This document shows, piece after piece, positions 12,101 through 24,755 of a stretch of 64,000 bases of DNA. The notes under the pieces are model-generated. The model was not told the origin of the DNA, ran no database searches, and saw only the letters and a program-made list of their open reading frames with translations. Each line of letters begins with the position of its first letter. The first letter of the stretch is position 1. This DNA comes from Hemileia vastatrix (Eukaryota; Basidiomycota; Pucciniomycetes; Pucciniales; Zaghouaniaceae): contig JASXTE010000001.1 in the NCBI GenBank assembly GCA_030280995.1, positions 19,394,106 through 19,458,105 of the forward strand, in the 5' to 3' direction. The translations under genes were made by a program, and so were the position numbers.

Positions 12101-12928
12101 TATCCTCTATGTCTTTCCTCTTCATTGGTGAAGCAGTGTATGGTTTCTTTTAAAGACTAGTAGGAATATTATCCATTTCACAGATCAAACTAATTTTCAT
12201 CTCATGATCTTTCACAAGGCCAATTTCATTGGTCTACTGTGCAAAATCTATTGGGAATGCCTTATTTAATTCCAAAATATTTGTCTTCTCAGCTTCACTT
12301 ATCTGATTTCCAAATGATGCTTTTGCAATTTCTGTTTCCAGAAAATCTATCTCACTGGTTTCCCTTCCTTTGCAAGGAATATCTATTACTGACTCAATGT
12401 GTAAGACTGTGTTAAAAGAATTCATTTCAAATTTCCATTTACCATTTACACAAACTGTAAAGTTATTATTAGCAGGGTCTAATTTGACACCAAACTTTTT
12501 CAGAATGTCATTTCCAGTTATAAAACAGCTACTTCAATTAGTATCGTCCATTACTACAAAGTCACAAGTTATTCTAACATTTTCATGTTGATGTTTAAAG
12601 AAAACATCAGCTTTTTATTTAACAATGGGGTGTAGTACTGATCCAAAACCCCTCCAATTTTTACTTTGAAGGGGTTCAAGCTTTGAATTATATCACTATC
12701 AATTTTCTGTAAAGTATATGCTGAAACAACAGAACCAGAAGCTCCTGTATACAATACTATATTTACAGTTTCTCCAAAAATTATTTCTGAAAACATGATA
12801 GGTGTCATTCTTAAATTATCAGCTTGTATATCCTTAATGATTTCAGTATCTTCAAAGGTCATTAATGATACATTTGAGTCCATACTTAATATTGGATTTT
12901 CAAAGATTGAAAAATCATCTTCCAACAT
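9192..12928 (-). pseudogene. pol: Gypsy pol: protease, RT, RNase H, integrase, chromodomain
   Basis: Protease at 12928-12569 has YTGASGSVVS where DTGAS is expected. RT (12425-11480) has CGDYRAINTF and an active site VYFDYIIVLS, with the second Asp of the YxDD box lost. RNase H (11106-10783) has the ITDCSAAKSFLN and HRAGTLHSNLDLLSR boxes. The integrase zinc site ends CDSCQKSK (10430 region). The core has FSDRDSKFTSDF and STAHHPQTDGLAERMIQ (10009-10290). A GPFFVKKDG segment and a chromodomain-like YLFRFKNKSSEYYQWIPENE follow (about 9330-9400). Stops and frameshifts are many, so it cannot act without help. Confidence 0.9.
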
Positions 12929-13032
12929 AAAGACCTCATTTTCATCACTATATGAGATATTACTGTTATAATCACTTGAATCTTCACTTTTTTCAGTTTC
13001 ATTTTCAGATTGTTTCTAATTTTCAACAATAT

Positions 13033-15117
13033 TTATATTTTCTCACATTTGTGACCTTTAGCCCAAGGCTTATTACACTTATAACAAGTATTTGTCTCAT
13101 ACATTTTAGGTACTACAGGTGTAGTAGGTTTTTTCTGCTTTTCCTGCCATGGTTTTAAATTATGATTTTTCACAGGTTCATTATTTTGTTTATAAGTGGC
13201 GTACCTTGCTTCAACCTTATTGTTTAATAGTATTTCTTTAAAAATATTAATAAATTCAGAGTATTCATTAACCATTATTGTTCTAGCTACAACAATGTCT
13301 CTGACAGATATACATAATTTATATATGATTTTATCTTTCCATAAGTTAAAATACATATTTGGATCAATGGCTTTTAATGTTTTATTTAAATTCATTAAAA
13401 ATACCATAGGTTTTTCAACATTCAATGGATTATACCTTGTTTTCTCATAAAATCTATGCTGATTTAGTCTGAATTTAGAACCTCCAAATTGTTTTTCAAT
13501 TAGTTGTTTCCATTCATCCCAAGAATAATCTTTAACCTAACTTAATACAGCTTCAAACCATAATAAAGCAACATCTTTAAATAATTAAATAAGTTTTGAT
13601 GTTATCTCTTCATCTGGTAACCTATATGAGAATTGTAAATTTTCAATTCTTTGAATAAAATGTTGGCAATAAGAGCTGGCTTCCCCATCATAAGTTGGAT
13701 ACTGATCAATTTTTGGCTAGTTCTTCTGATTGGATTAAATCTCACTAATCCTGGGCTAATTAAATAACTCATTTACAATAGATAAATGGTCTTGTATTTT
13801 GTCTTGTACTGATTTGTGACTTACATTTGTTTTTTTTATTTGACACTTCCACCAGATGGTTTTACTTGTGGGGGAATTGTGAATGATTGAGATTCATTAT
13901 TTCAAATGAAAGGATTATTATTATACTGTCTATACTTATGATTATCCTGATTAATTAGTAGATTGGAAGTTTCAATCTCAACCTTAGTTAATCTTTGTAA
14001 CAAATCAGAGACATTTTGATTTGTTTGTGCAAAATATAGCTTTGTTCTTGATTCATACTTTAATAACTGTGCTTCATACAATTTTTCTAACTCACTGAAT
14101 TTTTCTGAAATTTCACTATGTGTATTATTAAAGAATCATATTTAAGAGTTAGAGCAACGTGTTCTGTCTCTAATTCTTTTTTTCTTGTTGCTAGTTGAGA
14201 AATATTCAATTTCAAGGACTAAATTATTTCACTTGTGAGCTTACTTGTCTGTTTCTCACACTCAGTCATTCTATTTTATAATACTGAAACAATTCTATGG
14301 AAATTTGGATTTTTATTCAAATACTCAAAATATTTCTTCTCAAATTCTTCACTATTTAGTGAAGCTCTCAACTCACTAATAAGTGGTGGAAACTGAGGGT
14401 TAACTGTATTATTTTTATAAATAGTAAAATTTTTTTGAAAAAAGATAAATAAGTTGTATCTACATCAAAACCAAAATTTCTCAAGTCCTCCTCAATCTTC
14501 TGAACAGTTTTCATATCAATAAAATTATCTGCATTGTAATAATTAGTATTATGTACAATCTGAGAAGGCAATTTACTTACCAAGGGATAGGAGCAAGCCC
14601 TGATTTTTTAAGCTTTTTATTTGGCTTGTAAGGGTGATTTGAAGTGTTATGATGAGGGGCTGGATCCTTGCTGCAATTGCGGCTGACCCACTGTTGGTGA
14701 AACCAATCCCATTTCCATTTCTCCACAAAGATATTGTCTTGGGACTGACCTGATCCTCCTGAGGTAGGAGGTGGATGATTTAGCTGTACTCCCTTCAGCT
14801 CTTTCAGATTTTGATTCAATTTCTGGAATTCTACCATGAAATTGGTTTCAACTTTTTCAATCTCCTTTATGATAGAAGATTTTGACTCCTTCAGCTTCAG
14901 AACTTATTTTTCCAAGTGGGAAAGTTTATCCTGAAGAGGAGGTGAAGTATTATTTATAGTTATCTTTTTTAGGAGGGTGTTGTTTCCCTCTATTCTGAGT
15001 TTTTCTGGTTGAGGATAAGACTTTCCTTCTGAAGTTATTTGCTGGTACATTGATATTAGCTTTAGACCTGGTATTAAAAGAAGTTTTATCACTTAAATTG
15101 TCCTTTGGAGCACTCAT
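13033..15117 (-). pseudogene. gag: Gypsy gag with zinc knuckle
   Basis: The start is taken at the ATG at 15117 (MSAPKDNLSDKTSFNTRSKA). A Pro-rich N-terminal part and a long coiled-coil-like segment follow (14250-14000, heptad Leu/Glu/Lys), then a capsid-like region (YPTYDGEASSYCQHFIQRIE, ...SWDEWKQLIEKQFGG...). At the end is the CCHC knuckle CYKCNKPWAKGHKC (near 13040-13085). Several frameshifts are present, including one at 14577 next to a GTAAGT that might instead be a donor site. Confidence 0.8.
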
Positions 15118-15625
15118 TATGTCTAAAATAACTATTTTATATGCCTAAAAAAGTTGAAACCTGTATGTTAATCAGTAGACAAAAAATATTAGTAATATCA
15201 ATACTAATTAAAGTGCTGGAGCTTACCCTGAATTTATATTTTTATCTATTTAAATAAAATATAATAAAATCTTGAAAAAATCTTTTAAAAATTAAATAAT
15301 AAAATTAACTAGAACTTGATAAGGGTGAATAATTATCTTACCCAGATTAAACCAAATAACAATTTAATTGGGTGTTATATTGGTGACCAAATACCAAGTG
15401 AAATTGGGTTTATAGTGGGTACAGTTACTACTGTAAATACCTAATCTTTATTTTAAAAAATTAGTACAATTATTATAAGGGTTCTTTTCCACAATCACTG
15501 ATTTATGATGAACCACTAATGTGATTCAGACCCAAATATTTGGTTTATATGAGCTATACTACAGTAAAAATCATGTCCTAAGGTTTATACTAAATAAAAG
15601 TAATAATTAAGGATAGACCCCTAAT

Positions 15626-16799
15626 TGTCAGTGTATACTAGTATCTAAGTATGATGTAGTAGTTAATTTTAATGGTCCTACTACTCATTTTTAAATAATT
15701 TTTTAATTAAACTTCAGGGGAAGACTAATAAAATAGTTATGCTTAATATTAACTCACAATATATGGATTTGTGTGGGTTAGTGGTAGAAAATAGGTTGAT
15801 AAAATATAGTTATAGCTAATATAAAGATAATATCAATTTGTAAATGCTTTAAAATATTTTTTATATGTCAATAATTGTTTTATAGTGTTTATTTGAGTTC
15901 TAGTAAGTAATTGATGTCCAATAACTTATCTAGTCCTCCCTTACTTATACCAAAATCCACTGGAGTGCAAAGACCTTCAATCCAGATGATGTCACTGCTA
16001 TCCCCAGAAATTACAGCACTGTTAGGGCTCATCACCTCTCAATGGCATCCACTTCAAAAATTTTCAACATATAGACCTCCTGTAAAGACCCTCCATCACA
16101 ATTAATGATATCATAAACCCATACCATAAATAGAGAAAACAGAAAAAATTGGATACCATAAAGAAACAGGTAAAATAACTCATCAAAAGAGTATAGAATA
16201 AAACCCAAAGAATATAAAGAACCAAATTAACTTTTAAAGCCCCCAATAACATCCCCAAGTATCCATATTGACCCAGTAATCATATCCCAACCCATAAATC
16301 TGTAAAAATTTATCAAAGGAGGCAGATTAAGTTGTTCAAACTGGATATATGCGCCTGGAAAAGGTGTATATACTTGTGTAGGCATTTTTAGTACATTTAA
16401 TACATCCATATGACCTAAAATAAGCAGAAAAATAAAGCTTATAGGCTATTTAGAGGTTTAAACCTGCTTATAGACCTATATATACATAATATTACTACAT
16501 ATTTAACTGAATATGAGGTTTATGCATACTTATAGGCTTATGTATGTCTATAATTTCTTAATATCTCTTAAGATAAGTATATTATGACTCCATTAACACC
16601 TTAGTAAGTATTATAAGGCTATGTATAATCTATTTAAACTTATATAAGTCATTTGATAGTTTAATAAATATATATATAAGCATAATAACCATATATATAA
16701 GTATTATAACCATAATTTTTACTTATAATCTTAATGTAATTAAGATTATCTTATTTTAAGCTTAATAAAAACTCAGTAATGGGGATACCTAGGCTGAAA
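15626..16799 (-). repeat. 5' LTR of the chromodomain gypsy
   Basis: 1174 bp, TGTCA...TGAAA, the counterpart of 7967-9145. The sequence read inwards from 15625 (TTAGGGGTCTATCC) is a poor primer-binding site, so that site has decayed or is atypical. Confidence 0.9.
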
Positions 16800-16879
16800 G
16801 GTTTCATATAAAATTTTTCAAATTTACAACTCAAGTCAATAAATTTGAGTTTCTTAACAGAGCTAAGTCAAAAAAAGCC

Positions 16880-17050
16880 AATATCTGTTATGAAAATATG
16901 GAAATCTCCTTCCATTAATTTTATTAAGGTGAGGGGTGGCTATCACCCAAATTTTTCCAAGCCATCAATTTAGCATGTCAGTTTTGAAAATTTGGCAATA
17001 CCCTTCCCTGCACCTTTTTGAAGTAAGGGATGCAAGTCACCAAAACTTAA
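16880..17050. repeat. TTTTGGCAATACCC..TGAAGTAAGGG minisatellite, two units
   Basis: About 95-bp units with GGGTGGCTATCACC, GAAAATTTGGCAATACCCTT and TTGAAGTAAGG boxes. The same satellite lies beside the SANT gene in every large Harbinger-like element here (27280-27690, 33520-33850, 59500-60170). Confidence 0.75.
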
Positions 17051-18660
17051 TATAATTATATAAATTAATAACAAAATAAATCAGATATGTCAAATTTAAT
17101 TGTTTTAAAGTAATAGAAATTCCTTATGTGAAAATGCAGATGAAGTCTTGAAAGTATGTTTGGGACTTTCCACAGGTATAGGTTAAAGGAACCCCATGAA
17201 ACAAGTTAATGTTTTCATGATCACCTGCTATACAACATAAAGGTTATTGGCTCATTACTTTTATTTAGTAAGTTGAAATATGAGATTTATTTTTTTAAAA
17301 TTTATGAAAGAATGATAAACATTTGATGACTTTAAAAATCCCCATACATTTTTGATCTACCTAAAGTTTTATTAATTTTATTACTTTTATCTTATTTTTA
17401 CATTTTAGATTTATTGAATTAAAATTTGAATTATCTGAAAAAGCAGAAAATATGAGTGAAGGGTTAGACATATGAAAATAGTTAGAAAAAGAAAAAAACA
17501 CAAATTGATTAAAGATAAGAATAAAAAGTAAAGAGAAAGGTAGTTGAAGAATCTGGAAGGCTAAATTCATGATGTAAGTGGTATAATATGAAATACCAAA
17601 TAAATAAAAGTAAAATTGGGAAAAAAAGGCTCAACTTTAAAGTTAATGTATCTCAGAAACCACATAACCGAATTCAAAAATGTTTGTGGAAAATAAAATA
17701 TAGGACTCAGGAAAATCTTCAGTTACAAGGATATGTGATTGAATTAAACCTAACCAAAGTTGTTATTAAGAAACATGAGATTAAGAAATTTAAATTGGGA
17801 AAAAATGGCCAAACTTTAAAATTCAATATATCAGAAACCACTGAACCAAATTTGTATTGGTTTGTAGTAAAAATAAGTAAGGCTTCAGAAGAATATTAAT
17901 TTAATAGGAGATTAGATTCAAATAAATTTAAACTATATTTCTGAATCTTATTTTTGAAATTCTACAAAAACATGAATATTGATAATGAAAATGACAACAA
18001 GAGTTGAATAAGTCAACTTTTATCTAGATAAATTTAGGTATGTAATTTTCATATAAAGAAAGATATTATAATATAGGCATGAAAAAAAGACAATGAAACT
18101 AACCTTGAATGAAAGGTAGGAAAAATAGAGTGAGAAAGAATGAAGTTTAAATTTGGGTGAAGTTAAATATGGAGGAAGTGATATGTATAAAAAATGTGAA
18201 ATGTATGTGTTTCAATTACATTGAGCCAGAAAAAAGTGAAATAGGGGAAAGGGAGGATAACAACCATTCCAAGGAGGGATGAATAGTAGGATGATGGAGA
18301 GAAAAAAAGAAAGAAATGAGGGAGAGAAAAAAAAAAGGTTAATTTTACCTTGAAAATCAAAAAAAAAACTTAAAAAAAGTTTGGATACAAAATAGTAAAC
18401 AAAAACAGGAAAAAACCCAAAAAAAAAATATAATTAGAAAACATATAAGTAAAAATGAAAAGAATCCTAGCTTGGAGAGATGAGTTGAGAAAAATATTGA
18501 GTTAAAATTAATTGAGGGATGCAAGAGGAGAGCAGGAAATGCATATGAGTGATAAAAGAAAAAAATGACCGAAAAATTATACAATTTCAGGAAATATGTA
18601 ATTTCATGTTGATTTGATGAAGGAAAACAAAGAGAGTTTAACATAAAACTCAAAATCAAA
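17051..18660. other. Interior of element A, no gene recognised
   Basis: AT-rich. 17160-17230 is an inverted match to 59340-59400 (CACAGGTATAGG... box), the stretch that follows the TET gene elsewhere. The open frame at 17588-17899 contains a duplicated segment (AAATTGGGAAAAAA..GGC..AACTTTAAA at 17615 and 17790) and looks like repeat DNA, not a gene. Confidence 0.5.
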
Positions 18661-18689
18661 GTAAATATTCAAAAAAAATAACCACTCCA

Positions 18690-19048
18690 TATGATTGAGT
18701 GAAGGTTGTATCTGGGATCATGAGTAAGATTTGGCCCCCTTTGGATGATGTAACACTTTTTGGAAAGAATTAAAATATATGCTAAAGTGGTTTCCAAATC
18801 AGAGTCAGAATCAGAGTCAGAAATAAAGATAAAGAAATAAAATTCATAGTTGATTCAGGTTGTTTCCTAGGAGAGAGGTGTTTCATTGTTGTTGGTTGAG
18901 AGCTTGGGTGATTAGGGAAGTGGAAATTTGCCACCAAATGAGTAGGGGGGGTGTGTAGATAGGATAAAAATCTTAAGTTTTTTCCACCAGAATTAAGTGG
19001 CCTATAGTGAAGAGTGAAATAAGGATGGCATCTGAAATTATATTTCAT
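18690..19048 (-). pseudogene. DDE transposase N-terminal fragment, copy 1
   Basis: Read leftwards, it has MKHLSPRKQPESTMNFI... and, in another frame, a GGxN/QILL..HDPRYNL-like stretch that matches KKRYINPRGPNIHHDPRYDL at 23430-23490. Its upstream leader (GGGGTATAAGAGG, CTTATCCACTAGCCCT) is also shared with the copy at 23 kb. The catalytic DDE core is absent. It is the transposase end of element A, next to the L-type terminus. Confidence 0.5.
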
Positions 19049-19265
19049 GTGACTTCCTTACAAATCAATCATGAATGTGATGAGTTTGGGATTGGGAATT
19101 AGGAATGAAAAATGGGGTATAAGAGGTAGGATAATGCATTATTGTGCAATCCTTATCCACTAGCCCTAAGACTTTTCAATAAAATACTTCCAAAATTAAT
19201 AATTTCAGATCTGGAGAGAAAAATTCTTGATCCCATATTGCAGATCCCTTAACATTTTTACCCCC

Positions 19266-19440
19266 TATTATTAATTTTCAGGAATTTTTCATAGTTATTT
19301 AATTATTTTTATTGTATCAAACTCTTATATATTTCTTTTAAATTTATCTCAACTCATTTTATTGTATTTGATGAATAATTTTCAAATCCATACAAAAGTA
19401 TTCATATGATAAAAATGGCTTATAAGATCTGATGTATAGC
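19266..19440. other. AT-rich spacer
   Basis: No feature recognised. Confidence 0.5.
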
Positions 19441-19765
19441 CATAAATCATAAATCACATGCAAAACATTTGGCGGTGAACTCTGATGTTTGGGATAAATC
19501 AGAGTTCACATACATAAAATTGGCTAGTGAACTCAAATGTTTGGCCAAAAAACAGAGTTCATGTGCATAAAATTGGCTGGTGAAATCTTTTATTCAAAAA
19601 TACATCATAGTTTACCTGCCAATTTTATGCATTTAAACTGTGTTTTTTGGCCAAACATCTGAATTCACAAGCCAAATTTTATCATGTGAATACTGATGTT
19701 CAGCTGAGCATCAGAGTTCACCATCCAAATTTTTTCATGTGAACTCTGATTTATGTCCATTCATC
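19441..19765. repeat. 52-bp tandem array with an inverted second half
   Basis: GTGAACTC(T/A)..TGTTTGG units start at 19475, 19527 and 19580 (periods 52 and 53). From about 19600 the same unit appears in reverse complement (GCCAATTTTATGCA, TTTGGCCAAACATCTGA, CATGTGAA). The array is therefore an imperfect palindrome centred near 19600. Confidence 0.75.
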
Positions 19766-21420
19766 AGTATTTGTGTGTAAAATTTAAGATAAAATAATTA
19801 AATGAATTAAATTAAGGTCCAATATAATTTAATGAGAAAAATTAAATAAACAAAAAAAAGTGTAGAATAGAACTAAAATGATTGAAACAGAAAAAAAATA
19901 ATAATATAATAAAATTAATGAGAATTAGTTAAAATAACAAAAAATAAAATAAAGCAAAAAGAAAGAAAAAAGAAAGAAAAATTTTAACCTTATTTTAAAA
20001 ATCACTAAATAAATTTACATCTCTCAGACATGAGATTATTTTAAAGCAGGTGAAAAAAAAGATAATTCAATGTAATAACAAGTATACTTTTCACAAATTT
20101 GAAAGCTTGAAAAATTATGTATGAAGTAATTTTATTGTAAATTAAATATTAGTTTGTGAAAATGCTCTGATAGACCTCATCTTATTGCAATAACATTCAA
20201 TTATATTAAATTATATTTATTATTTCCATAAAATTATGTAAATTTATTTTAAACTTACCCATAAAATCATGAAACAGTTTTTTCATTGAAAAAACTGTTT
20301 TCAATAATTTAAAGATAAAAAATATGCTTAAAGTTAAACTTGTGTTGAGAAATTCTCATGTACAGAAGACATTGGGAGTTCAATCTTGAATCCATAAGAA
20401 ATAAAATTATTTTTTCAAAAGAAGAAATAATTTCTAAAGATATATTTTTTTAAAAAAGAGGATTTGAAAAATATTTCTTCTTACATAATCGAAAGTAAGA
20501 CAAATATGGTAAAATAGAATTGAAATTATGTGCTTAATTTTATATAAATTAACTGGAATAAATTGTGTATATATGGTAATATGAAAAGCAAAAAATTAAG
20601 CTGACAATGAAAGTGTGTAAATAGTAATTGTGTGAAAATTTGAGTTGAATTTCATTGTTATAACAAAAAACTTTTTTTACCTGAATATACTCACTTCATA
20701 GGAGATTAAAAATCAATAAATAGATGTTAGTCCTCATTTTGAAAGATGTGTCATAAATTTTTAACATATTTGTTCAAGTGCAAAGACCTCTTTCCAATTT
20801 TTGTAAAGTTTTTTTGGGAGTTTTAGATGGTCATCATCATTGAGTGTGGTTTAAGCAGTTAATTTAAAGAAAAATTAACTCTTTTTCTTTTTTAAATATT
20901 TAATTCTATTAGCTTCTCACTATTTTTGAGTGAATTATTAAAGAGCTATAATTTTATGTATTATTTTTGATCTTTAGTGAAATTTTTGTATTTTTTTGGA
21001 AGTACAGATTAAATTTCATTAACTAAAATAATAAATTTCACAAATAAAAAATTCAAAAAAATTAATATCATAAAAAAAATTATATGAATCCATGAAATTT
21101 TTCATCCTTTTTTTAATTAGGCTTCTTTTTAAATACTAATAAATATATTATTCAAATATAGTATTATCTTCTCAAGATCTTTTGTAATCATGACTAAATA
21201 TTGAAAAAATATTGTAAGATTCAAGTTCTAATAAACTAAATAAAAATATTAAATAGTGACTTTTTTCCAGTACCATCACTAAATATTTAATTGAAAGTTG
21301 AAATTACTAGGAATTCCCCCTTAAATTTTGGTGTTAAATAGAATGAATTGTTGGTAAAAATAAAATATTCAAATTTTTCAAGTTTAAAAGTCTTTAAAGA
21401 CAATCACCACAAAAAAACAA
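19766..21420. other. Very AT-rich DNA, no genes seen
   Basis: Long A/T runs, with no coding sense or RNA gene that I can support. Confidence 0.6.
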
Positions 21421-21600
21421 GTGGCACCTGCTAGCAGGTAACTATCCCTATATTCAATTTTGATTTAAGATTAAATTTTTTTTGATGTGGCATGAGCAAG
21501 TGTGCTCATTTTTCAGTGTTCAGTCTTTCCAGAAAAATTACAGCTGAGCTAAAATTGAGTTAAGTAAAAGATAGGGATTGGCACCTGCTATCAAGAGCCC
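21421..21600. mobile_element. Possible MITE with TAGCAGGT ends
   Basis: The left end contains the perfect palindrome ACCTGCTAGCAGGT (21426-21439) followed by ATCCCTATATTCAATTTT. The right end is the approximate inverse (AAAATTGAGTTAAG..ATAGGGAT..GCACCTGCTA). No target duplication is clear. Confidence 0.4.
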
Positions 21601-22884
21601 ATGTTTTTTTCCTGGTGAATGTGATTAATTTAATGTTTGATTATAATTATATAAATTAAATTTATTTCTATATAGAAAAAGGAGAGGCTAAAACTTCTAC
21701 TATATTAAATTTTCTTTTTATATTAAAACTATTTTTTTCAATTTTACTGTTTTTGGACATTTTTTAAAATATATTTATTTTTTTGTTAATAAAATACAGA
21801 ATTTACCAGTTATGTATTACTCATCTTGGATTTTTAACTTAAAAGAATTACTCATTAATAACTGAGATACTTTAAAATTGGAACTCTTGATAAATTATTA
21901 TTTTTGTAAGTTCATTTTTAGGAGATATATTACACCATTTAAGATAGTTTTTTTTGTTAAGAAATATTTTAATTTTTTAATTCATAATATATTAAGGTAT
22001 TTCCTGTAAAATCCAATTAAAAGCTATCATCATTAGCACAAAAACAAAATTTGGTTTTTAATATTTTTACATAAACATCTTATAAATTAATTTTTCACTT
22101 ATTTAAAATAAATTAATTCTGAACATAAATTTAATTTTTTTCCTTCTTAAAAATAATAGCTCATTTATTACAACCAGAATTGAATCAAATTTTTATAAAT
22201 TATTTGGACATTTTTTTGTATAATAACATACACTACACTATTTACATTCTTTCTATTGAAAGTTGATTGAATAATTTATAAGTCAAGTGAAAATTATAGC
22301 TTTTAAATTTTTGAAAGAGAAAATGAAATAGTCATTAATTTTGGCATAACATGTATTTTAATAAGTAATTAAATCCCTTTTTTACATTTTTTTACCTTTT
22401 TAAGATAGTGTCACCATGATTGATATTTAAAATAATCAATTTTTATCACCATAATATACTGGGATTTCAATAATTTTACTGAGATACTTTTTTTAATATT
22501 TTTTATTTACTCAATTTTTTATTTTTTAAATATTTTTTTCCATATTTTTGAATCTAAATATATGTATATAAGATATATGTATTCAATAGTAACTCTTATT
22601 ATTTTACTTATAAAACTTGAAGAATTTTTTTAGATAATGATCCAGAAAAATAAATCATAAATTTTTACATATAAAAATTTATTTCTCATTTTAAGTTGGC
22701 TGGCTTAGAATTTTTAATCTTCACTCAAAATAATACCTGCAGTAAGATTTAAACATCTTTTTATGTGGGATTAAATCAAAATATAATTGAGGTTCAATCT
22801 TTCTTCAAGAAGGATTCATGGAAGTTTCAGCTTTTTTTCACATATTTTTCAACACTAACTCAATTTGTACTCAATTTAATATGA
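21601..22884. other. Very AT-rich DNA, no genes seen
   Basis: No coding sense found on either strand. Confidence 0.6.
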
Positions 22885-22930
22885 ATTGGGTTTCAAGGTT
22901 TCAGACTTGCTATTAGGTCCGCCCCCCATA
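22885..22930 (+). mobile_element. CACTA-type MITE right-end remnant
   Basis: GGGTTTCAAGGTTTCAGACTTGC and CCGCCCCCCATATT match the right end of the MITE at 1931. It is cut at 22931, where the Harbinger-like terminus begins, so the MITE was probably there first. Confidence 0.6.
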
Positions 22931-23311
22931 TTAGGGGGTATCAAAGTTGAGGGATCCACAATTAGGGACTGGGAATTTTTTTCCCAGGATCAGACATTAT
23001 TAATTGTGGAAGATTCTTATCCACTAGCCCTGGGGCTAGTGGATAAGGAATCCACAATAATGCATTATCCCGCCTCTTATACCCCAATTTCTATTCCTAA
23101 CTCCTGATCGCAAGCTCATCACATCCATGATGGATTTTTAAGAAAGTCACATGACTTATAATTGCTGATTCCATCATTAAGTCTTTCCTCACTCTAAGCT
23201 ACTTAATTTTGGTGGCAAACACTTAATTTTTTTTTCTATCTACACACCCCAACTGTACATCTGGAAGTCAATTCCCACTTCCCTCATCACATAAGCCTTC
23301 CACCAACAACT

Positions 23312-23699
23312 ATGAAACACCTCTCAACTAGGCAGCTACTTCACTCAACTATGAATGCTATTGCTTTACTTTTAGCTCTTTACTATAAATCAAACTCTGA
23401 TTTGGAAGATGCTTTAGCCTATATGTCTTTTGTTTCCAAAAAGCGTTACATAAACCCAAGGGGGCCAAATATTCATCATGATCCCAGATATGATCTCTGC
23501 TCCATTCTCAACATTCCTCAACTAAACTTCACTCAAATATTTCTAACTTCTCCCAATTCTTTCTTCTAACTTTATCAACTCATCTCTGAACATCCTATCT
23601 TTTATAACAATTCTCAAAATAAAAAGTATGATCTGTCTATTCAACTTACTGTTTCACTATTTCACTTTGGCTCAAATTTAAATGGTGCTTCTGTAAAAC
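23312..23699 (+). pseudogene. DDE transposase N-terminal fragment, copy 2
   Basis: MKHLSTRQLLHSTMNAIALL, PRGPNIHHDPRYDLCSILNI and NFTQIFLTSPNSFF, a stop, then LYQLISEHPIFYNNSQ and QLTVSLFHFGSNLNGASVKR. The pattern of an HPIF/VF-NNS box followed by a QL...L.FG..GNGASV box is characteristic of the N-terminal part of fungal Harbinger-type (DDE_Tnp_4) transposases. The frame stops at 23700, where a G-rich array begins. The DDE catalytic domain is missing, so this element is non-autonomous. Confidence 0.65.
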
Positions 23700-23985
23700 G
23701 TAGCAGTAAAGGGGGGAAGGGGGGGAAGCAGTGGAGGGGAGAGGGAGAGGGGGGAGGGGCAATTAAGGGGAGGAGGAATATTGTGAGATGGCCTAAAGGG
23801 GGTTAAGGGGGGTGGAAGATGAGCCTAAAGAAGGGAAAAGGTGCCTCAAGGGGTGAAAAGGGGGAGGACCTTGTGAAACAGGGGGAGAAGGGGGTTTCGA
23901 GGAGATCAAGAAGGTGGAGAGGGGGTTGAGAGCACCAAAAAGAGGTAAATGAGGCAGACAAGGAGGGGTAACATGGTTATATGTA
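23700..23985 (+). repeat. G-rich GGGGAGGG/AAGGGG array
   Basis: Irregular runs of G4-G6 separated by A or AAG on the plus strand (AGGGGGGAAGGGGGGGAAG and so on). The same type of array forms the centre of the palindrome at 30250-31015. In both places it lies upstream of a TET/JBP gene. G-quadruplex potential is likely but not tested. Confidence 0.8.
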
Positions 23986-24755
23986 AAAGAAAATATTTTT
24001 TTTTTTTTAGTTTTTTTTTACAGAATTTTATTAAAAAAAGATTTTTACAGATAAAGCTGAATCAAAAATAAATTTGGTGTGTTTATTATTTTTATTTTTA
24101 TTTTTGTGAAAAAAGTTTCTGATACAAATTTTTTTTTTTTACAGAATTTTATAAAAAAATTTTTTATGGTTAAATCTGAACCAAAAATAAATTTGGTGTG
24201 TTTATAATTTTTATTTTTATTTTTGGGAAAAAAATTTCTGATACAAATTTTTCTTTTGGTTTAAATTTTTGATTATAATTTTTTAATCATTTTTTTCATA
24301 TCTAACACCAAATAACTTTAAAATTCATTTTTTTGGCAAATAATTTTACTGATGTTTGTATTTATTTTATTTTAATTTGTTTTGTTTCAATTTTTTTTTT
24401 CAAGGAAAGTTTTAGTATTCAATTTATTTTCAAAAAACAAATATTTGGATTAATTTTTAACAATAAAAGTTTTAAGGTAGAATAAACAAACTAAATTTTG
24501 AGAGTTTTATTTTTTTTCCTTTTTTTTTGGTTTTTGACACAATTTTTTTTATTTTCAGAGAAAAAAATGTCTATTTGTCAGAATAACCTCTTTATCATCT
24601 TTATCATCTTTTTCAAATTCATCTTCATTTCAATTATCATCCAAAATATCAAAAAAAATAATGATGATCAAACTCAGAAGAATAAAAAAAATTTAAAAAG
24701 AAAATTCATTTGGATTGTTTATTTGGCCATATATCAAATATTGAGTACTATACAA
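23986..24755. other. A/T-rich spacer upstream of TET gene T1
   Basis: Contains a duplicated segment (TTTTACAGAATTTTA...AAATTTGGTGTGTTTAT at 24020 and 24140). No coding sense before about 24755. Confidence 0.5.

Larger units (their letters stand above)
7967..16799 (-). mobile_element. Ty3/gypsy chromovirus-type element, decayed
   Basis: LTRs of similar length (7967-9145 and 15626-16799) start TGTCAGTG and end GGCTGACA or GGCTGAAA. Coding on the minus strand runs gag, protease, RT, RNase H, integrase, chromodomain. A purine-rich GGGTGAGGGAG (minus strand, 9146-9157) abuts the left LTR as a polypurine tract, making that the 3' LTR. No exact target duplication remains. The element lies inside Harbinger-like element A, between its SANT gene and its minisatellite. 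Its proteins resemble a gypsy clade that I associate with rust genomes. Confidence 0.9.
6763..19265 (-). mobile_element. PIF/Harbinger-like element A with a nested gypsy
   Basis: The left end (6763, after TA) is the 'R' type terminus: GGGGGTATCAAAGTTGACC-like, then TTAATTG..GATAAAAATCC and the TTATTAGACATTTTA box, leading into a SANT-like gene. The right end (19265, followed by TA) is the inverted 'L' type terminus (GGGATCTGCAATATGGGATC on the other strand), preceded by a transposase N-terminal fragment. Without the gypsy insertion the element is about 3.7 kb. The superfamily is assigned from a DDE_Tnp_4-like N-terminus plus a SANT-like protein. The target duplication is TA or TWA and cannot be settled here. 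Confidence 0.65.

Noticed and set aside
17588..17899. 103-residue open frame
   Set aside because: Contains a DNA-level duplication in AT-rich sequence and matches nothing else here. Chance frame.
18357..18659. Phe/Leu-rich open frame on the minus strand
   Set aside because: Reflects A-rich DNA on the plus strand. Low complexity.
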